Assembly (NCBI GenBank): GCA_002309675.1
Contig: DBXX01000068.1
Span: 2,366-22,516, forward strand
Direction of reading: 5' to 3'
DNA: 20,151 nt
DNA from: Lachnospiraceae bacterium UBA1201
GTDB lineage: Bacteria; Bacillota; Clostridia; Lachnospirales; Lachnospiraceae
Position numbers and translations under genes: made by a program. Under the pieces are notes generated by a model. It was not told the origin of the DNA, ran no database searches, and saw only the letters and a list, made by a program, of their open reading frames with translations. Positions 15,270 through 20,151 of this stretch are shown here, in pieces. Position 1 is the first letter of the stretch. Each line of letters starts with the position of its first letter.

Positions 15270-15887
15270 ATGTTATCCATTGCCAATACCTGTGTTATGA
15301 ACTTTGAAAATGCGATCCGCGGCGCGCGAAATCCCATGAACAGCTGGGCGCGCATGGACAGCACAACCGATGAAAACGGCTTCCATTTCGGAGAAAACGA
15401 TCTGGATCTGGCGAAGCGTCTGGCGCGTGCCGGCAGCGACCACCGCAAGTTTCTTCGCATGATCTTCATCAGTGTCGACGTTACTGCTCCGCTCTACTGG
15501 TGGAAAGAATATGACACTTATAAAATTGCTACAGTAGCGAATTCCACCAGCACCATGCATAAGATCCATTCCGCTCCCTTCGATATCTCCCAGTTTTCCT
15601 GTGACCACATGACGCCGGATACCCTCGCCTTCATGCAGACCATCGTCGACAAACTGGAGGAGATCCGCCTGCGCTACATCGAGACGAAATCCAAGGAGGA
15701 CTGGTACGATCTGATCCAGCTGCTTCCAACCTCGTACAACCAGATGCGCACGCTGACCTTCAACTACGAGACCATGATCAATATCTACCGTTCCCGCAGA
15801 CATCACAAACTGGCGGAATGGCATACCTTTTGTGACTGGATCGAAAGTCTGCCCTATGCTGCCGATCTGATCACCTTTGAGCCTTGA
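15270..15887 (+). CDS. Remote flavin-dependent thymidylate synthase (ThyX)-like protein
   Basis: This 205-residue protein is the only plus-strand gene. I read it as a ThyX homologue. The C-terminal block LLPTSYNQMRTLTFNYETMINIYRSR..KLAEW (151-184) follows ThyX's LP...yT...NaReL.hfl.lR..AQ.E, and the middle block APLYWWKEYDTYKIATVANSTSTMH (73-97) aligns with ThyX's segment around RHRxxS. At the core, RHRxxS is T83-Y-K-I-A-T88, so residues used for FAD and dUMP binding in ThyX are changed while N91-S-T-S-T is kept. I recall similar phage and Firmicute proteins of unassigned function. GAAGGAG precedes the ATG by about six bases. Divergence from folA points to folate or nucleotide metabolism; activity is unproven. 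Confidence 0.72.
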   Translation: MLSIANTCVMNFENAIRGARNPMNSWARMDSTTDENGFHFGENDLDLAKRLARAGSDHRKFLRMIFISVDVTAPLYWWKEYDTYKIATVANSTSTMHKIHSAPFDISQFSCDHMTPDTLAFMQTIVDKLEEIRLRYIETKSKEDWYDLIQLLPTSYNQMRTLTFNYETMINIYRSRRHHKLAEWHTFCDWIESLPYAADLITFEP

Positions 15888-15907
15888 GTTTCCCGCAACA
15901 TATAACA

Positions 15908-15949
15908 AGCCGCCTGACCGAATCCCGGCCAGGCGGCTCTTTTTATTTT
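15908..15949 (+). terminator. Intrinsic terminator of the ThyX-like gene
   Basis: AGCCGCCTG (15908-15916) pairs exactly with CAGGCGGCT (15930-15938), and CCG/CGG can extend the stem inside, closing on AATCC. A T-rich run (15940-15948) follows on the plus strand. It begins about 20 bases after the ThyX-like stop. On the minus strand the following sequence is only weakly T-rich, so it may partially terminate the convergent permease message too. Confidence 0.88.
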
Positions 15950-15978
15950 GATGTCGGAACCGGTTTTTTCATACGAAA

Positions 15979-18099
15979 TTACAGGAAGAACCAGTTTGCC
16001 ATGATATAAGACAGAATACCTGATTCACGCAGACACAGTAAAAGCGGCACGCCTAGAACCACGATGCATACGATACATGTCAAAAGAAAACTTTTGACCC
16101 TAGTCGTCAAAAAGACTGCGACCGCGGCACACAGGATCATTCCGGCAAAGCGCTTTAAAAACAGGATGGCGATGCCTCCGCTGATGCGGATTCCCGATGC
16201 ATATCCCGACCAGTCCATGATACTGTTCGCCTGGAATTGTATGCCTTCGGTTCCATACCCTTTCAAAATCTGGAACAGGTACCGGCCGTAGATCATTGCA
16301 AAAACGAGAACCAGCGCTCCGAACAGCAACAGGCCTTTATAGAGATAGACCCGAGTGCGCCGGGGACTGATTCGAATCTGTCCGGCCATGCCCGTACGGT
16401 ATTCGGATGCCAGAACAGCCGTGCCGCACAGGATCGCGCCGAGGATGGCACCGATACCCAGGATCACATTCTGTTTCCGGTCATTGTACAATCGCTCGTA
16501 TCCGCGACTGTCGACTGCGCGCGCCCCTTCCTTGGTCTGCAGATAGCGGATATAGTCCCCGATCTTCGTCAGTGCAGTCCGCTTATATTGCAGGGAGGAA
16601 GGGTCGGAAGAACTGCGTTCCTCCATCTCCATTTCCTCTTCGAATCTTTGGAGTACATCCACGTAATCCTTCGGTTCTGTCTCTTTCAAACGATAGAGGT
16701 AGGATTGATAAAACATCTCTTCGATCGTTGAATAGTGATTGGAATACGGTTTTGCGGTTACCACGACCAGGACCGCCAGCAGGACCAGTATATACCCGAT
16801 CCGCTCAAAACGCAGATACTTCACGCTTTCATGCATGCCCAGACGGGTATGGGTACCGAACGAACGTTCCATCGAGGTTCCGCCGGCATTCAGGATACGC
16901 AGCGCACGTCCGCGGCGTGGAATGACTCCGATGCCCTTTTCCGACAGGATGTATCCCAGTGCTCCGAATACAATCAGAGCCATCAGCAGGATCCCGAGAG
17001 CAACTACCGGATAACTGACCGGTTTCCCGAAGATCATCTCATTGTGATATCGGGCAATGGTGTAGCCCGGATCCGCAAACGATATCAGGTTGATGCGCTT
17101 AAACGGCGCCAGATAACTCAGGTCATCGATCCTGAGGTACAGGATACCTTCGACGCCGATAAAGGTAAACAGAAAAATGTAGACCTTCATGGCCGATGAT
17201 ACCAGCGAGCTGACGACCGCCGTGATACACGCGACCGCAATGGACACCAGGCAGGACCATACATATACCAAAAACAGAAATGTGCCGATATTGATACGCA
17301 GGACCGTCTGTTTGTAACCGATCAGGGACTGGATCGGCTGCGCCAGGAACGAGGCGACCGGCATACCGTAAAGAAGGCACCCCGTAAGCAGTGTCGTCAA
17401 AAGAAACAACAGATTACAGCAGGCGCAGCCGGTCGCGATGGCTGCCATGCGGGTCAGGAACATCCGGCCGCGTCCGGCTTTCATTGAGAAATACATACGC
17501 AGGAGGCCCTGTTCTTTGTCTTTCGTAAAGATCACGGAGATCAGTAAAACAGCCATGAGCAGTTCCAGGAAGATCAGACTGGGCAGGGACAGTGCTTCCG
17601 CGATGCCCTTTGTGTGCGTCTGTCTTATAGTCAGCCCTTGCAGGGCTTCATACTCTTTACTGGTCTTCTCGATGTCCTTCAGTTTCGATCGGTCTCCGCC
17701 GAGCAGGGTCAGGATGGCGCGATATTCATCCGCAGCACCGGCTGCCTTCTTCAGAAACTGCGGATACCCTTTGATATCGGAGTATTCCGCGTCCTTTAAA
17801 CCGTATAATTCACGTTCCGTAAACAGCGTATCACTATACTTCGGGTATTCTTCATTGCCCCGGACCATTTGCATATATAAGAGATTATATGTCTCCTCTT
17901 TCATCGTCGTGAGCAAACTTATTGCTTCATCATCATCCATGGAACGAAGATCTGCGGACAATGCCCGGTAGGAATGGGCAGGAACCGTCTGACGCTCGGA
18001 ATGGTACCAAAAATAGAGTGCGTTCAGGAACAGTAAACCCACCAGAAAGAACAGCAATCTTCTATTGTGCCGAATCTTAAACCATTCGTGTCGGAACAT
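15979..18099 (-). CDS. ABC-2 type transporter permease, internally duplicated
   Basis: The 706 residues form the membrane part of an ABC exporter. They appear to contain two similar halves. Each begins with a basic, cytoplasmic R/H-E-x-x-K start and one transmembrane helix (first at about 13-33, second at about 430-450), then an extracytoplasmic region of roughly 100-130 residues, then a multi-helix block; the half boundary is near residue 420. The paired features are MFRHEWFKIRHNRR/MHESVKYLRFERIG and FTKDKEQGLLRMYFS/LASEYRTGMAGQIRIS, the latter at the cytoplasmic end after the second helix. The start ATG directly follows the ATPase stop (TAAATG), so the two are translationally coupled. Substrate is unknown; the layout recalls YtrC/D-like or bacitracin-type ABC-2 exporters. 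Confidence 0.88.
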   Translation of the reverse strand: MFRHEWFKIRHNRRLLFFLVGLLFLNALYFWYHSERQTVPAHSYRALSADLRSMDDDEAISLLTTMKEETYNLLYMQMVRGNEEYPKYSDTLFTERELYGLKDAEYSDIKGYPQFLKKAAGAADEYRAILTLLGGDRSKLKDIEKTSKEYEALQGLTIRQTHTKGIAEALSLPSLIFLELLMAVLLISVIFTKDKEQGLLRMYFSMKAGRGRMFLTRMAAIATGCACCNLLFLLTTLLTGCLLYGMPVASFLAQPIQSLIGYKQTVLRINIGTFLFLVYVWSCLVSIAVACITAVVSSLVSSAMKVYIFLFTFIGVEGILYLRIDDLSYLAPFKRINLISFADPGYTIARYHNEMIFGKPVSYPVVALGILLMALIVFGALGYILSEKGIGVIPRRGRALRILNAGGTSMERSFGTHTRLGMHESVKYLRFERIGYILVLLAVLVVVTAKPYSNHYSTIEEMFYQSYLYRLKETEPKDYVDVLQRFEEEMEMEERSSSDPSSLQYKRTALTKIGDYIRYLQTKEGARAVDSRGYERLYNDRKQNVILGIGAILGAILCGTAVLASEYRTGMAGQIRISPRRTRVYLYKGLLLFGALVLVFAMIYGRYLFQILKGYGTEGIQFQANSIMDWSGYASGIRISGGIAILFLKRFAGMILCAAVAVFLTTRVKSFLLTCIVCIVVLGVPLLLCLRESGILSYIMANWFFL

Positions 18100-18828
18100 T
18101 TATTTACTCTCCATCCCCAAGTGCATATAGATCTCTTCCACGGATGTTCCGCCTTCGCTGCCGTATTTTTCATACAGGGCATCCAGCGTACCGCTTTCGA
18201 CGATCTTCCCATGATTTAAAAAGATGATCTCCGATGCCAGTTTCTCCAGATCGCTGACGATATGTGTTGCGATGATCACGATCTTATTTTTTGCTGTTTT
18301 GCTGACCAGCTCCCGGAAATGAACCCGCTCCTTCGGATCTAAGCCGACTGTAGGTTCATCCATGATCAGAATCGAAGGGTCGCCGACCATCGACTGCGCC
18401 AATAGTGTCCTCTGTTTCATGCCGCCGGAAAACGTTCCGATCCGGTCATTGCGGACATCCCAGAGGTTAACACTGCGGATGATCTCGTCGATCTCGTCAG
18501 CGACCTCCTGCTTTTTCTTACCTTTCAGGGCTGCGATGTAGTACAGAAAGCGCATCAGTGTGAAATCCTCATAAACGCGCTGCTGCTGCGGCATAAAGCC
18601 TACCAGACCGCGGTAGTTTTTCCCCATAGAAGCGATATCCGTTCCGTCCCAGAAAACCTTTCCGGAGGTTGCCTTCAGTCCTGTCGTCAAGATGCCCATC
18701 AACGTGGATTTACCTGCGCCGTTCGGGCCCAGAAGTCCGTAGATTCCCTCGTGAAACGTATATGAAAACGTATCCAACGCTTTCTTCTTGCCGTACTCTT
18801 TTGTCAGTTCTTTCGCTTCTAATGTCAT
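18100..18828 (-). CDS. ABC transporter ATP-binding protein
   Basis: This is the nucleotide-binding subunit for the permease encoded next. In the 242 residues Walker A is GPNGAGKST (34-42), the Q-loop is in GFMPQQQ (about 78-83), the signature is SGGMKQR (134-140), Walker B is ILIMDEPT (153-160) with D-loop GLDP, and the switch histidine is in IIATHI (H189). The order and length fit ABC-2 exporter ATPases. The start is taken at the ATG 18828, because AGGTGG lies about five bases before it; a GTG at 18837 in frame would lie inside that ribosome binding site. The unit has no histidine kinase or GntR gene beside it, so regulation must come from elsewhere or from the promoter itself. Confidence 0.93.
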   Translation of the reverse strand: MTLEAKELTKEYGKKKALDTFSYTFHEGIYGLLGPNGAGKSTLMGILTTGLKATSGKVFWDGTDIASMGKNYRGLVGFMPQQQRVYEDFTLMRFLYYIAALKGKKKQEVADEIDEIIRSVNLWDVRNDRIGTFSGGMKQRTLLAQSMVGDPSILIMDEPTVGLDPKERVHFRELVSKTAKNKIVIIATHIVSDLEKLASEIIFLNHGKIVESGTLDALYEKYGSEGGTSVEEIYMHLGMESK

Positions 18829-18890
18829 ATCAGCCACCTGTCGTTTATCAATTTTGCCAATTCAATTCACATTATCAATACTCTGATTAT

Positions 18891-18920
18891 ATTATTAGCA
18901 TGTAAATTTTGTTTTGTCAA
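18891..18920 (-). promoter_or_regulatory. Predicted promoter of the ABC transporter unit
   Basis: A perfect TTGACA (18920-18915) with an 18-base spacer precedes AATAAT (18896-18891, five of six); a perfect TATAAT a little further down (18891-18886) would need a 23-base spacer and is less likely. The leader to the ATG (18828) is about 55 bases, A+T-rich, and carries ATTGATAA twice on the minus strand (18879-18872 and 18852-18845), 27 bases apart, which might be regulator half-sites. Confidence 0.65.
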
Positions 18921-18942
18921 TACTTTCTAAAAAAATTGAAAT

Positions 18943-18975
18943 AAAAAGGGATCGTCCGCCGGACGATCCCTTTTT
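18943..18975 (-). terminator. Intrinsic terminator of nrdD
   Basis: AAAAAGGGATCGTCC and GGACGATCCCTTTTT form a perfect 15-bp stem around a 3-base loop (GCC in the plus strand). In the minus-strand transcript the stem ends in a T-run (TTTTTATTT), which is a textbook terminator, 27 bases after the nrdD stop. It is A- and T-flanked on both sides, so it could act in either direction, insulating nrdD from the ABC unit's promoter. Confidence 0.93.
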
Positions 18976-19002
18976 CATATATTCTTTGAAAAAACGTTTA
19001 CA

Positions 19003-20151
19003 TCAACCCTTGGAAACGCTGTCTACATAACGTTTGATCTCAGATGCATTGGTGTATTTCTCCATCTGATCTCCGTGCGTTACGATAAAGGTCGGAGCCT
19101 GCATAACGCCGTATTTGGATACCAGGTCCGCATTTTCCTCGGCATCAATGACCTCATACTCCATATCACCGAGCATGGTCTTCGCGATCTTACAGTTCGG
19201 GCAGGTCTTCGTGGTGAAAAGCATACGCTTCTCAGCCGGTGCAGCGGTCTGCTCTGCTCCGGTCTCGAGTTTATCTACTGCGGAAACCGACTGCATGGGA
19301 TGCCCGCCGCGGGCAGCAACTTCCTTCGGGTCGATCTTGTAGACCAGACGATCCGTGAACTCTGCGCGCTTGCCTTCGTTCCAGTTCTGTACCGGACGGT
19401 AGTAACCGGTGATACGGCTGTAGATCTCGGCCTTCTTGCCGCAGATCGGGCACATCTCGACTTCGCCGCTGATGTAGCCATGAGACTGGCATACGGAGTA
19501 AGTCGGGGACAATGTATAATACGGCAGCTCATAGTTCTCAGCGATCGTACGAACGAGTTTCGCTGCTGCTTTCCAGTCAGGCAGACGCTCTCCGAGGAAA
19601 GTATGGAATACGGTACCTGATGTATACAGGGTCTGTAACTTATCCTGAATGTCGAGAGCCTCGAAGATATCCTCTGTATAGCCGACAGGCAGGTGGGAAC
19701 TGTTGGTGTAGTAAGGCTCACCGTTCATACCGGAACTGATGATATCCGGGAACTTCTTCTTATCGTGACGCGCCAGACGATATGCCGTAGACTCAGCAGG
19801 CGTAGCTTCCAGGTTGTAGAGGTCACCATACTGCTCCTGATAATCGGACAGGCGCTCACGCATATGGTTGAGGACACGCTTGGAGAATTCCTGTGTCTTC
19901 TCATCCGTCATGTCGGCCTTGATCCACTTTGCGTTCAATCCGGCTTCGTTCATGCCGACCAGACCGATCGTTGAGAAGTGATTATCGAAGGTTCCAAGGT
20001 AACGCTTGGTGTACGGATACAGACCTTCATTCAAAAGTTTTGTGATAACGCCACGCTTGATCTTCAGAGACCGCGCGGAAATATCCATCAGACGATCAAG
20101 ACGAGCGAAGAAATCCGCTTCATCATTTGCCAGATAAGCGATACGGGGCAT
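19003..20151 (-). CDS. nrdD: Anaerobic ribonucleoside-triphosphate reductase, C-terminal half, fused to a thioredoxin/glutaredoxin-like domain (gene starts outside the window)
   Basis: Class III reductase makes deoxynucleotides without oxygen, using a glycyl radical installed by NrdG. The 382 residues seen are the C-terminal part. Typical reductase blocks include YPYTKRYLGTFDNHFSTIGLVGMNEAG and YYTNSSHLPVG. The zinc site is C221-x2-H224-x9-C234-P-I-C237. The glycyl-radical segment is SRITGYYRPVQNW, with the radical glycine at G249 (numbering from the window's first codon). After a linker (about 275-308), a domain of about 75 residues begins KRMLFTTKTCPNCKIAKTMLG, with a CPNC redox motif at 317-320 and the cis-proline segment QAPTFIV. 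This fused redoxin probably recycles the reductase's cysteine pair. The ATG at the window edge is an internal Met. The active-site thiyl cysteine lies outside. Confidence 0.93.
   Translation of the reverse strand: MPRIAYLANDEADFFARLDRLMDISARSLKIKRGVITKLLNEGLYPYTKRYLGTFDNHFSTIGLVGMNEAGLNAKWIKADMTDEKTQEFSKRVLNHMRERLSDYQEQYGDLYNLEATPAESTAYRLARHDKKKFPDIISSGMNGEPYYTNSSHLPVGYTEDIFEALDIQDKLQTLYTSGTVFHTFLGERLPDWKAAAKLVRTIAENYELPYYTLSPTYSVCQSHGYISGEVEMCPICGKKAEIYSRITGYYRPVQNWNEGKRAEFTDRLVYKIDPKEVAARGGHPMQSVSAVDKLETGAEQTAAPAEKRMLFTTKTCPNCKIAKTMLGDMEYEVIDAEENADLVSKYGVMQAPTFIVTHGDQMEKYTNASEIKRYVDSVSKG

Noticed and set aside
15273..15908. Minus-strand reading frame of 211 codons opposite the ThyX-like gene
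   Set aside because: The plus strand has a promoter, GAAGGAG, ThyX-type motifs and a terminator; the minus frame has no ribosome binding site or family signal and its start lies at the edge of that terminator.
15958..15966. AACCGGTT followed by T-run as a second terminator after the ThyX-like gene
   Set aside because: The self-complementary core has no loop, so a stable stem is not possible; the true terminator at 15908-15949 is sufficient.
18829..18837. GTG start three codons upstream for the ABC ATPase
   Set aside because: That GTG is part of the AGGTGG ribosome binding site for the ATG at 18828.

Overview
The window looks like chromosomal DNA from an anaerobic, low-G+C-lineage Firmicute, most probably a Clostridia/Lachnospiraceae member. 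The grounds are the gene order nusB-xseA-xseB-ispA-dxs-tlyA-nadK-argR-recN, an Asp23/Gls24 protein next to nusB, a class III (oxygen-sensitive) ribonucleotide reductase, a CotH kinase-family protein, AGGAGG-type ribosome binding sites and sigma-A-type TTGACA/TATAAT promoters. No rRNA, tRNA, CRISPR array, insertion sequence or phage structural gene was seen. All genes but one are on the minus strand.

Region 1 (about 1-8600) is a long, tightly packed minus-strand operon. A near-consensus promoter at 8560-8588 is followed by a 7-1-7 palindrome, then a small acidic protein, Asp23/Gls24, NusB, XseA, XseB, a polyprenyl diphosphate synthase (IspA type), Dxs, TlyA, NAD kinase, ArgR and the start of RecN, which runs off the window. 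Gaps are 0-25 bp, or the genes overlap. The products cover transcription termination, DNA repair, the MEP isoprenoid pathway, rRNA methylation, NADP synthesis and arginine regulation.

Region 2 (about 8600-15120) is a second minus-strand operon, read from a promoter at 15093-15121: dihydrofolate reductase, a cytidylate-kinase-like P-loop protein, a large membrane-anchored CotH-family protein, a membrane-anchored NodB-fold protein that appears to have lost its catalytic residues, and a solitary D12-class adenine DNA methyltransferase of unusual length.

Region 3 (about 15120-15950) holds the only plus-strand gene. It encodes a remote ThyX (flavin-dependent thymidylate synthase) relative in which the canonical RHRxxS motif reads TYKIAT. 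It is divergent from folA. The two -35 boxes face each other within an inverted repeat, and the leader has two mutually exclusive hairpins. A strong terminator closes the unit.

Region 4 (about 15950-18920) is a two-gene ABC exporter unit (ATPase, then an internally duplicated permease) with its own promoter. Region 5 (18940-20151) is the C-terminal half of NrdD, fused to a thioredoxin/glutaredoxin-like domain carrying CPNC and ended by a perfect 15-bp-stem terminator.

The items most worth following are the ThyX-like/DHFR divergent pair, the NrdD-redoxin fusion, and the CotH plus pseudo-deacetylase surface pair. All assignments come from reading motifs by eye; no database search was run.
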